Shown in pieces: positions 1 to 7,525 of a DNA stretch of 20,171 nt. How positions within the stretch are numbered: position 1 is the stretch's first letter; each line of letters opens with the position of its first letter. The notes under the pieces are model-generated. The model was not told the DNA's origin. It ran no database searches and was given only the letters and a program-made list of their open reading frames with translations. A program made the position numbers and the translations under genes. The DNA is from a virus: positions 1 to 20,171 of the IMG/VR virus record IMGVR_UViG_3300044631_001443. The stretch is one strand, 5' to 3'.

Positions 1-205
1 ACTGCTGCCGCTGTCCGGCGCTGAGCGTGTGGCCAGCCTGCAGAACGAAGGCACGGTGACGCACCGGGTGCGGATGCGGTACACGCCCGGCCTGAAGCCG
101 AAGATGAGGCTTGCAAGCGAGGGCCGCACGTTTGAGATCGACTCGGTCGTAGAGCGTGGCCGACGCGAGGAGCACGAACTGCTGGTCACGGAGGTCGTTG
201 ATTGA
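1..205 (+). CDS. Phage head-tail adaptor (SPP1 gp16-like), 3' part only
   Basis: The open frame enters from the left edge at base 2 and ends at a TGA at 203-205, leaving 67 C-terminal residues. The tail of the protein (SGAERV, then VRMRYTPGLKP, then GRTFEIDSVVERGRREEHELLV) follows the pattern of the phage head-tail joining family (Phage_H_T_join): a small beta-rich neck protein that closes the portal channel and connects head to tail. The N-terminus is outside the window. The stop overlaps the next start (TGATG), so the two are translationally linked. The position directly before an HK97-gp10-like gene fits the usual neck gene order. The family call rests on pattern and context, not on a search. 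Confidence 0.7.
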   Translation, partial: LLPLSGAERVASLQNEGTVTHRVRMRYTPGLKPKMRLASEGRTFEIDSVVERGRREEHELLVTEVVD

Positions 206-798
206 TGGCTGTGCAGCTGGGCATGTCGGTTGACGGCGTCAAGGAAGTCCTGCAGGGCTTCCAGGCGTTGCCAATCGGGCTGCAGCGAAAGTACCTGCGG
301 GCCTCGGTCAACAAGGTCACCAAGCCATATGTGCAGCCAGTGAAAGCCCTGATTGCCCGTGGGCCGACCGGAAACCTCAAGCGGTCGGTGGGCGTGGTTA
401 CGGAAGCCAAGGTTAAAGGCAAGACGCAGACCGCCGTGCTTGGGTTCCGGCGTGGTGATAAGAGCGGCCAGAACGGCAAGGCGTCTGGCTATCACGCCTG
501 GTGGATTGAGAATGGCGTGAAGACGCGGACGCCAAAGAACGGCCGAGCACTTAAGGTGCCGATGGCCATGGCCAAGAAATACAAGTACCTGATGGGCAAG
601 GTGTCTCTGGTTGGCGGTGATGACGGCGGGTCGATCTTCTTTCGTCAGGTGCGTGGCTTCGCCGGCACTGGGAAGTTTGCGGCATGGGCCGACCAGACGC
701 TGCCACGCATCCGAGACGCCCTGCAGACCGAGCTCGTCAGCGCTCTGGCCAAGGCAGAAGCCGAGGCAATGCGGCGTGCGGCTAAGAGGTTCAAATAG
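205..798 (+). CDS. HK97 gp10-like neck/minor tail protein
   Basis: A 197-residue protein of the HK97-gp10 type, which acts at the head-tail junction in siphoviruses. Visible signatures are an N-terminal helical part, a central PTGNLKRSVGV segment (the tG.Lr.Si motif of the family) and HAWWIENG near residue 100 (the H..e.G motif). The C-terminus is a long basic and alanine-rich helix. The ATG at 205 overlaps the previous TGA. A TTG at 202 could add one residue, but the ATG is preferred. The stop TAG at 796-798 overlaps the GTG start of the next gene. The protein is somewhat longer than the common ~140-residue members, with extra sequence between the two motifs and the C-terminal helix. Confidence 0.72.
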   Translation: MAVQLGMSVDGVKEVLQGFQALPIGLQRKYLRASVNKVTKPYVQPVKALIARGPTGNLKRSVGVVTEAKVKGKTQTAVLGFRRGDKSGQNGKASGYHAWWIENGVKTRTPKNGRALKVPMAMAKKYKYLMGKVSLVGGDDGGSIFFRQVRGFAGTGKFAAWADQTLPRIRDALQTELVSALAKAEAEAMRRAAKRFK

Positions 799-1211
799 TG
801 GCCACCGTCACTCACATCGACGAGTCCCTGCTGCAGGTGCTGACGGCCGATGCCGAAGTGGCCATGCAGGCCGGCAGCCGCATCTACCAGGTGCAAGCCC
901 CGCAGGGTACGGCGTTCCCGTGCATCGTGTTCGCCCGCGACTCGCAGCTCAAGACGCCGTTCACGCACATGCTTGGGGCCGGTAGTTTGATCCGTGCGAC
1001 GTACACGTTTTCCTGCATCTCCGACAACCTGCTCGAGGTGCGAAACCTCGCTCGGGCCGTAAAGGCAGCCCTACAATACAAGAGCACGTCTGCCATCCGC
1101 CTGGCATCCTGCGTGAGCGAGGACGACCAGACAGAGCCGGCAGCGAGCGGGGAGCAGCTCCCCATCTACCGCACGGATTTGTCAGTAGAAGTCACATACA
1201 GTGAACCCTGA
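798..1211 (+). CDS. Tail completion protein (DUF3168/gp17-like)
   Basis: A 137-residue protein starting at a GTG that overlaps the previous stop (TAGTG). It begins with a helical segment (ESLLQVLTADAEV), then RIYQVQAPQGTAFPCIVFARDS, where a Pro-rich turn precedes a strand. It ends with an IYRTDLSVEVTY strand. This is the layout of DUF3168-type tail terminator/completion proteins, which cap the head-proximal end of the tail tube. Its place between the gp10-like gene and the tail tube gene is the standard one. The family assignment is from layout and synteny. Individual residues are weakly conserved in this family. Confidence 0.6.
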   Translation: MATVTHIDESLLQVLTADAEVAMQAGSRIYQVQAPQGTAFPCIVFARDSQLKTPFTHMLGAGSLIRATYTFSCISDNLLEVRNLARAVKAALQYKSTSAIRLASCVSEDDQTEPAASGEQLPIYRTDLSVEVTYSEP

Positions 1212-1228
1212 GCAGGGAGGCTCAGACC

Positions 1229-1639
1229 ATGGCGAATGACATCGGACAGGGCACGTTTGTCACGTTCGGCGGCATCGTTGGCGCTGCCGCGACGCACTAC
1301 AAAGTCAACAGCGTCTCGCTCGGTGGCGTGTCGCGTGACGTGGTCGACGCCTCGCACTTGCTGACCACCGGTGGCAAGGAGTTCATCGGCAGCGAGTACT
1401 ACGACCCGGGCGAGCTGACGCTCGAGATCCACCATGACCCTTCGCTCAACCCGGTCAACCTGCTGACCAACGTGAGCACCTCCCAGGTCTGCACCATCAT
1501 CTTCGCCAACGGCGGAGCCAGCACGGCGAAGTGGTCCGCCTATGGATTTGCGTCAGCCTTCGAGGCGTCGGCCCCCAAGGACGACATGATGACCGGCAGC
1601 TTGACCATCAAGCTGAGCGGAACCCTGAACGTCGGCTAG
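1229..1639 (+). CDS. Major tail tube protein
   Basis: A 136-residue protein with GGAGG-like ribosome binding sequence around 1213-1219 and ATG at 1229. The pattern VNSVSLGGVSRDVVDASHL, then a GGKEFIGSEYYDPGELTLEIHHDP stretch and a C-terminal DDMMTGSLTIKLSG strand is typical of lambda gpV/TTP-type tube proteins: beta-sandwich subunits stacking as hexamer rings around the tape measure. It lies between the tail completion gene and the tail chaperone genes, the conserved siphovirus order. It is small for the family and shows no added Ig-like domain. Confidence 0.8.
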   Translation: MANDIGQGTFVTFGGIVGAAATHYKVNSVSLGGVSRDVVDASHLLTTGGKEFIGSEYYDPGELTLEIHHDPSLNPVNLLTNVSTSQVCTIIFANGGASTAKWSAYGFASAFEASAPKDDMMTGSLTIKLSGTLNVG

Positions 1640-1658
1640 TCAGTAGGAGGCGCGGACT

Positions 1659-2009
1659 GTGGCTCTCACACGTGAGCAGATCAAGGCTAAGCGTGGCGTT
1701 CGGCCACGTGTTGCCGTGGACGTACCTGAACTGGGCACGGTCTACGTTGCCAAAATGACTGCCAAAGACCGCGATGCTTTCGAGCAGATGGTCACCGGCG
1801 GCAAGGTAGGCGGCGTCAACCTGACCAACATCCGGGCACGGTTCGTAGCCCTGGTATGCGTCAACGAGGACGGCACCACGATGTTTGAGGAGGCTGACGC
1901 CGAGTGGCTCGGCGAGCTCGACACGGACATCGTGCAAGCCATCGTCGACGAAGGCTTCAAACTCAACGGCATCGGTGGCAACGCACTGGAGGACGCCACA
2001 AAAAACTAG
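1659..2009 (+). CDS. Tail assembly chaperone, upstream frame (gpG-like)
   Basis: A 116-residue protein starting at GTG 1659, with AGGAGG at 1645-1650. The central part (AKMTAKDRDAFEQM, then NIRARFVALVCVNEDG and FEEADAEWLGEL) is the pattern of siphovirus tail assembly chaperones that bind the tape measure before tube polymerisation. It ends in an A AAA AAC heptamer in the correct reading phase immediately before the TAG stop, so a fraction of ribosomes should slip -1 into the next frame (see the frameshift site). Genes of this family commonly make a short and a frameshifted long product, equivalent to lambda gpG and gpGT. Confidence 0.78.
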   Translation: MALTREQIKAKRGVRPRVAVDVPELGTVYVAKMTAKDRDAFEQMVTGGKVGGVNLTNIRARFVALVCVNEDGTTMFEEADAEWLGELDTDIVQAIVDEGFKLNGIGGNALEDATKN

Positions 2010-2086
2010 AGCGCCGCCCGATCATGCAGTTCCTCTACCGCCTGGCCCTGAAGCTTGGCATCTGGAACGTCGAAGATCCGGGCGGC
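2000..2086 (+). promoter_or_regulatory. Programmed -1 ribosomal frameshift signal
   Basis: The heptamer A AAA AAC occupies 2000-2006 and is phased as X XXY YYZ in the upstream chaperone frame, directly before its stop at 2007-2009. After a 6-nt spacer, GCCGCCCG at 2013-2020 pairs perfectly with CGGGCGGC at 2079-2086. Three more pairs follow (2021-2023 with 2075-2077) across a single bulged C at 2078. Slippage enters the frame that reads CTA at 2006 and runs to the TAA at 2312-2314, giving a fusion of about 218 residues. Heptamer type, phase, spacer and stem all match known -1 frameshift elements. The long loop (about 51 nt) is the only unusual part. Confidence 0.82.
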
Positions 2087-2314
2087 CTGGCTGAAACGAT
2101 GAGCGTCGACCAGTTGTACGGCTGGATGGCTGCATTCACGTTGATGCCGTTTGGCGACGAGTGGCTGAGGGACGCGGTACTAATGGCTCAGCAGTACAAC
2201 GCCAACCGTCCCAAGGGCAAGCCGGCCCTGAAGCCGTGGGACTTCATGCCTGTCGAGCAGCGTCCGCAAACGCAGGACGAGATGTGGCGAATCCTCCAGC
2301 AGGTGAGGACATAA
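2024..2314 (+). CDS. Tail assembly chaperone, downstream frame (gpT-like)
   Basis: This frame encodes 96 residues from ATG 2024. Most product is probably made as the C-terminal part of the -1 frameshift fusion that begins at 1659. No convincing ribosome binding site precedes 2024, which supports that reading. The sequence LYRLALKLGIWNVEDPG, then SVDQLYGWMAAFTLMPFGDEWLRDAVLMAQQYN matches the common layout of the T-like domain (similar to minor-tail-T/DUF4035 proteins): an opening helix, a Leu-Trp helix, then a P-G turn and a helix ending in an Asn. In the lambda model the T domain recruits the tube protein to the chaperone-coated tape measure. Confidence 0.72.
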   Translation: MQFLYRLALKLGIWNVEDPGGLAETMSVDQLYGWMAAFTLMPFGDEWLRDAVLMAQQYNANRPKGKPALKPWDFMPVEQRPQTQDEMWRILQQVRT

Positions 2315-2317
2315 GCC

Positions 2318-3892
2318 ATGGCTGCGAAAAACTTCGGCCGCGTCAACGTCTCGATCACCGCCAGCACTGGTGGGCTGACCGCCGGCTTGAGCCGGGCCGG
2401 CAAGCAAATGCAGTCGTTTGCTGGCACGGTGTCCTCAACGCTCAATCCGCTGCGAATGCTGTCGAGTGTTGCCCAGAGCACTTTTGGTCAGCTCGCCCTG
2501 TTCTCCATGGCCCGCGGCGCGGTCAACACCTTGACCGGCATGGCGTCCGCAGCGTCCGAGAACATCGACGTCCAGAGCAAGCTGAGTCGTCGGCTCGGAA
2601 TGACGTACGGCGAGCTGGCAGGGCTTAAGCTGGCTGGAGACTTGGCTGGCGTTGGCATCGAGTCCATCGCTGCTGCGATGACTAAGTCTGACGTGGCCAT
2701 GCAGAAGGCGGCCGGCGGCTCCAAGGCTGCGAATGCTGCCTTTGCTACGCTTGGGCTCAGCGTTGACAAACTGCAAGGCATGAGCGCGGCAGATCGTTTT
2801 TCCGCCATCGCGGAGTCTATCTCTGCCCTGCCAACATCGGCCGAGAGGGCAGCGGCAGCCGTCGCGCTCTTTGGTCGGTCTGGCGCTCAGCTGCTGCCAC
2901 TCTTTGAGCAAGGTGCGGGCGGCATTGCTCGAGCACGAGAAGAGGCCGAAAAGTTTGGGCTGGCGTTAACTAATGCGCAAGGTCAGAACGTCGAGGAAAT
3001 GAATGACTCGTTTACCCGGGTCTATTCAGCCATCCAGGGCATAGTGCAGCAAGTCGTGGCGCACCTTGCCCCAGCAATCACGGCGATCGCCAAGCAGTTC
3101 ACCGACTTCGTCGGCAGCGTGGGCGGGGCCAACATTGGCCAAGCGATCGGAGAGGCGCTACTGCAAGGCGCGAGGTTTCTCGCGCAGATCGGTGACTACC
3201 TGATTCAGAACTTTGGCGGGGTGTTTGCGTACCTGACGCAGATCGGCGCACAGTGGGGCGAAGTCTTTGATCTAGGCAACCGCGTCGCATCGTTTTTTGG
3301 TGCGGTGGGAGATACGCTGCAAGCCGTTTTCGGCGTCATCATTCTCGGCATTACTGGCCCAGTCGAGAGCCTCATAGGTGCTGCGAAAACAATCGGAGAT
3401 GCGCTGTACCTTGACACGTCTAGCCTGGACTCGGCGCTCGCTGGCATGGAGGCGTTCAACAACAAGATCACTGAGGACATCAGCGCCAACGGCAAGTCTG
3501 CGTATAAGGGCTTCCGTGATGCGCTCTCGGCCGACGCAGCGCCTGTCGGCGAGGCTATCGCAGGACCGCTGACTGCCACTCTGGACAGTGCAATTGCGCA
3601 CGCTCGAGCCGCTGCGGCTACGGTAGACGAGAAGACGCAGGGCAGCGTGCGCAAGGTATTGGACACTGAGGTCAAGGCTACCGTTAACACGGATGCGCTC
3701 AAGGCTATCGTGGTTGGTACGTCCGAAGGCGAAGCGTTCCGCAACTCGCTCCTGCGTGGCGCGGACCCGCGGAACGCTGGTGCGGAGGAAGAGAAGCGAA
3801 CAGCGGACGCAACCGAAGAGACGGCCGCCGGCGTTGACGAGCTCGTCTCAATTATGCGCGACCAGTTCGCAATCGCGGAGATTACGGTGTAG
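2318..3892 (+). CDS. Tail tape measure protein
   Basis: A 524-residue protein starting 3 nt after the chaperone stop. The N-terminus (GRVNVSITASTGGLTAGLSRAG) and the segment around residues 100-200 (GVGIESIAAAMTKSDVAMQKA, then LSVDKLQGMSAADRFSAIAESISAL and AVALFGRSGAQLLPLF) are characteristic of phage tape measure proteins. A hydrophobic central region with Gly/Ala-rich segments (about 240-360) could hold membrane-active helices. The C-terminus is charged and helical. The tape measure sets tail length, and at the usual ~1.5 Angstrom per residue this one predicts a tail near 75-80 nm. It is short for the family and shows no lytic transglycosylase or peptidase domain. Confidence 0.88.
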   Translation: MAAKNFGRVNVSITASTGGLTAGLSRAGKQMQSFAGTVSSTLNPLRMLSSVAQSTFGQLALFSMARGAVNTLTGMASAASENIDVQSKLSRRLGMTYGELAGLKLAGDLAGVGIESIAAAMTKSDVAMQKAAGGSKAANAAFATLGLSVDKLQGMSAADRFSAIAESISALPTSAERAAAAVALFGRSGAQLLPLFEQGAGGIARAREEAEKFGLALTNAQGQNVEEMNDSFTRVYSAIQGIVQQVVAHLAPAITAIAKQFTDFVGSVGGANIGQAIGEALLQGARFLAQIGDYLIQNFGGVFAYLTQIGAQWGEVFDLGNRVASFFGAVGDTLQAVFGVIILGITGPVESLIGAAKTIGDALYLDTSSLDSALAGMEAFNNKITEDISANGKSAYKGFRDALSADAAPVGEAIAGPLTATLDSAIAHARAAAATVDEKTQGSVRKVLDTEVKATVNTDALKAIVVGTSEGEAFRNSLLRGADPRNAGAEEEKRTADATEETAAGVDELVSIMRDQFAIAEITV

Positions 3893-3894
3893 GC

Positions 3895-4860
3895 ATGGCC
3901 ATTACAGATGCACGCATCCTTCGCTCGGTCAAGATTACGGAAGCCAAGAGCGACAAGGGCAGTATTCAGTTTTCTGCCAGCGAGGATTATCTAATCCTCT
4001 GCAATGCCAAGAACCCAAACTTTCACGAGATAATGGAGGACAGAACGGCATGGCCTAATCTGGGCAACGTGCCACTGCCTCAGATAGACGATCAGCTAGT
4101 TATCAGCGGCAAGACGCTGTACGTGACGACGCGCGACCTGTCCCATTACAAGGACAACGAACGCGCTGTAGTCATGTCCGTGCGATACGACGCAAAGGAC
4201 GAAGAGGCCGGCAGTGGTGGTGATCCGTCTTCTGGAGACCAAGATGCGTGGGCGCGTGTGACCGTGCAGAGCGTGACGGTTACGAAGCCCGCGCGCGGCT
4301 ACAAGTCTCTCAATGCAACAGTAGACGCAGATCCAAGGCTGCAGCGTCCGCCGGTGAACTCAGTTGGCGAACCAGTTGACGGGCTTGAGGAAGAAGCCTC
4401 TTTGCTGCGGTTCAGCTACACAAACACAATCGCTCCAAACCCAAACTTTCGTGCTCTGGCTGGCTATGTCAACAAGTGCAATCGCTCCGCGATGTCCATA
4501 CTTGGAGTCAGCTGTAGCTTTTACACAGTGCGGTGCACCGGGTTTAACGCGCAATATGACCAGAAGAATAACGTGTGGTCGGTGAGCGTTGAGCTGCTAT
4601 ACAACCCGCAAGGCTGGGAGATCACGTACTACAACGTAGGATTCAACGAAGTCATAGATGGCAGACGTCGCGCGATCGTTGACTTTCGAGGCAATCCGAT
4701 CAGCGCGCCAGTGCCGTTGAGGGCAGACGGCACGCAGGAGTTGCCTGGCATTGACGATTCGGAATCGTCAGAGACAGCAGGAGGCGCTTCCTCTACTCGC
4801 GTTCTGTATCCTTATATCTCGACTGACCTGCAATCATTGTTCAGGCAGTCCAACATTTAG
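3895..4860 (+). CDS. Putative distal tail/baseplate protein, unknown family
   Basis: A 321-residue protein whose ATG lies 2 nt after the tape measure stop. I do not recognise a named family. It looks largely beta-stranded, with many alternating hydrophobic stretches (VRYDAKDEE, VTVQSVTVTKPARGY, VWSVSVELLYNPQGWEITYYNVGF) and few helices. Position immediately after the tape measure is where distal tail (Dit) or tail-tip proteins are normally encoded, so a tail-tip role is a reasonable inference. The DNA is visibly less GC-rich than the neck genes, and this lower composition continues through about 6240. Confidence 0.55.
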   Translation: MAITDARILRSVKITEAKSDKGSIQFSASEDYLILCNAKNPNFHEIMEDRTAWPNLGNVPLPQIDDQLVISGKTLYVTTRDLSHYKDNERAVVMSVRYDAKDEEAGSGGDPSSGDQDAWARVTVQSVTVTKPARGYKSLNATVDADPRLQRPPVNSVGEPVDGLEEEASLLRFSYTNTIAPNPNFRALAGYVNKCNRSAMSILGVSCSFYTVRCTGFNAQYDQKNNVWSVSVELLYNPQGWEITYYNVGFNEVIDGRRRAIVDFRGNPISAPVPLRADGTQELPGIDDSESSETAGGASSTRVLYPYISTDLQSLFRQSNI

Positions 4861-4870
4861 AGGTTGACCC

Positions 4871-5251
4871 GTGGCCAAAGAAATAACGGTCCAGTGTTCG
4901 CTTAATGTCAACAATGGCTTTTACTCAGATTCTTTTGCGTCTGGCAGCCCACAGTTCGATCAGACGACGCAACTGTCTGCCGGCGGTGTCCTGCAGATTG
5001 GCACGGCCACGGAAACGCTTTCGCTCGGCGAAGTGACGACAGCCGGGTATGCCGTGTTCCGCAACTTGTCAACTGCGACTGCAGGAACGGCGTACATCGC
5101 CTTGGGCGCGTATGTCGGCACAAACCTGCACGAGTTTGTTTCTCTGCGGCGAGGCATGCCAGCCTTGCTGCCGCTGAAGTCAGACGTGGCCGTCGCTGCG
5201 AAGGCATATGGCGAGCCAGTCCGAATGCAGTTCATTGTTCTGTCGGAGTGA
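4871..5251 (+). CDS. Small beta-rich tail-associated protein, unknown
   Basis: A 126-residue protein beginning at GTG 4871, ten bases after the previous stop. No family is recognised. It is rich in Thr, Ser, Ala and Gly with alternating strands (TETLSLGEVTTAGYAVFRNLS, then GTAYIALGAYVGTNLHEFVSL) and ends in a strand (VRMQFIVLS). That is the composition of a compact virion-surface or tail-tip beta protein. It is one of a run of tightly packed genes, so co-expression with the tail module is near certain, and a structural role is inferred from that alone. Confidence 0.5.
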   Translation: MAKEITVQCSLNVNNGFYSDSFASGSPQFDQTTQLSAGGVLQIGTATETLSLGEVTTAGYAVFRNLSTATAGTAYIALGAYVGTNLHEFVSLRRGMPALLPLKSDVAVAAKAYGEPVRMQFIVLSE

Positions 5252-5254
5252 GCC

Positions 5255-5755
5255 GTGACGTCTTTTGGATTTAACGCATCCGACGCTAAGCGAATCGGCG
5301 ACGTTGTCCGTGCGGTCGAGCATCGGCAAAACACCACGATCAAGCTGGCCGCCAATGAGGCTGGCCGTGCCGTGCCGGGTGTTCGTCTGCTTATCGGAAA
5401 GTACCAAGGGACAAGCTGGCCACGCGAAACGACGGCTCTTGTCACGCTGTACAGCGGCGATGCTGGCTCCGTTGAGACGGTCGGCACAGTCGTCGCCTAC
5501 AACCACTACATCACATTTGCCGCGCAAGCAAATCAGTGTGATCAGCATTGGGTGTCCCTTGGCCACAACGGGTATGCATGGCACCCAGTGGATTCGCAAA
5601 GCGACTGTGACAACTGCATGCTTGAGCTTGGCGGCGTAGATTTTCGCGTGTTTCCCAACTATCAGCCGACTGCCACGCAGATCCTGGGGCACGACAACAG
5701 CGGCTGCGTCGAGTGGATTGATGTGTTTACATGCTCTACGTCGGCGTGCTCATGA
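5255..5755 (+). CDS. Hypothetical protein in tail module
   Basis: A 166-residue protein starting at GTG 5255 and separated from the previous stop by 3 nt. The family is unknown. The first half has an Arg/Val helix and a strand-rich core (GRAVPGVRLLIGKYQ, then TTALVTLYSGDAGSVETVG). The second half contains a cluster of Cys and His (CDQHWVSLGHNGYAWHP, CDNCMLELGG) and ends in CSTSACS. This could be a small metal site or disulfide region in a tail-tip protein. The stop overlaps the next ATG (ATGA), so the two are translationally coupled. Confidence 0.5.
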   Translation: MTSFGFNASDAKRIGDVVRAVEHRQNTTIKLAANEAGRAVPGVRLLIGKYQGTSWPRETTALVTLYSGDAGSVETVGTVVAYNHYITFAAQANQCDQHWVSLGHNGYAWHPVDSQSDCDNCMLELGGVDFRVFPNYQPTATQILGHDNSGCVEWIDVFTCSTSACS

Positions 5756-6246
5756 CGACCTTAGGCGCGCGACTACTGTCAGGCAACCGCATTCGTGCAG
5801 TGCAGGACGGCGGCACAGTGGTCATCGTCTTGTCGGAAGAGGCCGATAGCACGCCATGCAAGTGCTGTGCTCCTGACTGTGAGACAACTGTCGCTGTGGC
5901 GGTCTCGTTCTGCGGCATGAGCATCAACTTGACTGTGCCGATCCCGGGCTCTGCGAGCGGAAACACCGCAAAGCCCGAGCCAGATCAAAGCTTTCTTAAC
6001 GTCGACGCCTCTATAGCGTGTGGCACTTGTGGCTGGCTGCTCACCATCACCGTGTGTGGCTACTGCGAAGAGACGAACATTTTTGCGAGCGACGGCTTTT
6101 ACGCAACCATTCCCTTTAGTGACACTGCGGAGCCAGGCTCAAACGAGTGTTGCTATTGCCCAACCGTAGGGGCTGTAGACCTCTGCTGCTTCGGAGAGCA
6201 GTTCGGCATACCCTGCGTTACAACTGCGACGGCTGAAGTCGAATGA
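5752..6246 (+). CDS. Cysteine-rich hypothetical tail-module protein
   Basis: A 164-residue protein. The ATG at 5752 is chosen because it forms an ATGA overlap with the preceding stop; an in-frame ATG at 5731 is less likely. It contains about 15 cysteines in clustered pairs: CKCCAPDC near residue 35, ACGTCGW and VCGYCEE in the middle, then NECCYCP and LCCFG near the C-terminus. No named family is recognised. The spacing suggests either several zinc-binding knuckles or a disulfide-stabilised extracellular fold. It follows another protein with C-terminal cysteines, and both sit in the tail block. Virion or host-surface interaction is a guess from context. Confidence 0.5.
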   Translation: MTTLGARLLSGNRIRAVQDGGTVVIVLSEEADSTPCKCCAPDCETTVAVAVSFCGMSINLTVPIPGSASGNTAKPEPDQSFLNVDASIACGTCGWLLTITVCGYCEETNIFASDGFYATIPFSDTAEPGSNECCYCPTVGAVDLCCFGEQFGIPCVTTATAEVE

Positions 6247-6965
6247 TCATCTTCACGGCAACCGATTGGCGGCCTGAGTTGGCCGAGGTCTGGTGTGCGG
6301 CGGTAAGCGCGACTCTAAGTACGCCTCACCAGGCTACCGTGCTGTGGCACAGCAAGGAGCCTTCTTGTGAGTGCGATAAGAAATTCATTGCGGTGTCCGG
6401 GGCTAACGTCAGCATTATGGTGATGCGGCTTCAGTCCCCGCTGGCGGGCGTGCGGATGTTCCTCGAGGAGGACATGATTCCGGTGCGGCCGTGGAGCGTC
6501 GACGATTACCCTGGCCGATTGGTTGCTGCGCAGGGCAACACGCATGGCCAGCCGTGGCCGGCTTTGACCATCATGCGCGACGCTGGCCAGCCTGCCACCA
6601 CGATCGTGCCGCAGCGGTTTGTTCGAGATGGCGGCTGCCCCGACTGGCTGCCGGCGGATCTCTGCGAGCCTGCGCTACGGGCCAACGCCAAGGTTCTAGG
6701 CGACCACTTTCTGCACCTCGACAAGATGTACCGCGCCGATGTGCCAGAGGCTGCCGCCAAGAACGAGCTGCTGGAATTGCTGCGGCTGCGGTTTGCTGAC
6801 GCTAAGCCAGCTAAGCGTGGCCTTGGCGACATAGTTTCGGCCGGGCTGTCCGCCATCGGAATCACGCCCGAGCGTGTTAGCAAAGCTCTTGGCGTGAAGG
6901 ACTGCGGATGCAAGGGCAGGGCCGAGGCCCTCAATGCACTTGGCCGCCGGCTCGGAATCGGTTGA
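6243..6965 (+). CDS. Hypothetical protein with C-terminal Cys knuckle
   Basis: A 240-residue protein starting at an ATGA overlap. The first ~110 residues alternate strands and helices (MIIFTATDW, ATVLWHSKE, VRMFLEEDMIPVRPW). This is slightly reminiscent of a nucleotide-sugar transferase fold with an acidic EED site, but I would not assign that. The C-terminal 50 residues (RGLGDIVSAGLSAIGITPERVS, then KDCGCKGRAEALNALG) form a self-contained motif: an amphipathic helix followed by C-x-C-x2-R-x3-LN. I recall similar C-terminal tails on phage and planctomycete hypothetical proteins, which suggests a targeting or zinc-binding module. Function is unknown. Confidence 0.5.
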   Translation: MIIFTATDWRPELAEVWCAAVSATLSTPHQATVLWHSKEPSCECDKKFIAVSGANVSIMVMRLQSPLAGVRMFLEEDMIPVRPWSVDDYPGRLVAAQGNTHGQPWPALTIMRDAGQPATTIVPQRFVRDGGCPDWLPADLCEPALRANAKVLGDHFLHLDKMYRADVPEAAAKNELLELLRLRFADAKPAKRGLGDIVSAGLSAIGITPERVSKALGVKDCGCKGRAEALNALGRRLGIG

Positions 6966-6999
6966 CAGGCTCGCCATAGTGCGGGCGAAAGGACTTCCG

Positions 7000-7284
7000 A
7001 TGCCCGAGGACCACGACGTCACCATCGACGGCAAGCGGTGGCTGTTGCGGTTCACCAAGCTCACGGGCGATGCGTGCGGGTGGACGTACTTCGACAACGC
7101 TCAGCGGCCCCGGATTCTGATTGACGAGCGGCTGCGTGGTGGTGCCCGCCTCGAGACGATCGTGCACGAGCTGCTGCACGCAAGCCTCGGGCCGAGCATT
7201 AGCGAAGAGGCAGTGACCGAGGCGGCAAAGGTGGTGCGGAGAACGCTGACCAACCTTGGCTACAAGGAGGTGCCCCGTGGGTGA
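7000..7284 (+). CDS. Small HExxH zincin-like protein
   Basis: A 94-residue protein. The ATG at 7000 is preferred because AAAGGA at 6988-6993 precedes it; a GTG at 6979 is also in frame. Residues 52-59 read TIVHELLHA, a classical HExxH zinc-metallopeptidase motif, and SEEAVTEA about 12 residues later could supply a third acidic ligand. Beyond that the protein is only a beta hairpin (DGKRWLLRFTKL, then RPRILIDERL), like a minimal SprT/ImmA-type zincin. A peptidase acting on a host or phage protein is possible, but at this size it could also be a degenerate or regulatory version. It sits between tail genes and a metallophosphoesterase. Confidence 0.6.
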   Translation: MPEDHDVTIDGKRWLLRFTKLTGDACGWTYFDNAQRPRILIDERLRGGARLETIVHELLHASLGPSISEEAVTEAAKVVRRTLTNLGYKEVPRG

Positions 7285-7525
7285 CGTCGTGGCTGACATT
7301 AAGTCGCTGATCCCCGCAAGCGTCCAGCATCGTCGCTGGTTTGATCGGGAAGACAAGAAGCAGGCCGAGATCATTCGCGTCATTGCCGAAGCGTGGTTGG
7401 CGGGTGAGTTTGGCACGGTCGCTCGTCACGTTGCTCCGGCAATCTCTCAGCGTCTAGGGGAGTCGGGCGTGCACGTTAAACCCAACACGGTGCGAGAATG
7501 GCTCACAAGCCTAAAGCGGTCGTGA
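7277..7525 (+). CDS. Small HTH-like protein
   Basis: An 82-residue protein. The GTG at 7277 is chosen because AAGGAGG at 7264-7270 lies six bases upstream; it overlaps the zincin stop by 8 nt. The sequence is helical (KKQAEIIRVIAEAWLAGEFGTVARHVAPAI), and its C-terminal part (VHVKPNTVREWLTSL) resembles the recognition helix of small helix-turn-helix proteins. No family is named with confidence. Its end overlaps the next gene by 28 nt. Possible roles are DNA binding or an adaptor for the neighbouring phosphoesterase. Confidence 0.5.
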   Translation: MGDVVADIKSLIPASVQHRRWFDREDKKQAEIIRVIAEAWLAGEFGTVARHVAPAISQRLGESGVHVKPNTVREWLTSLKRS

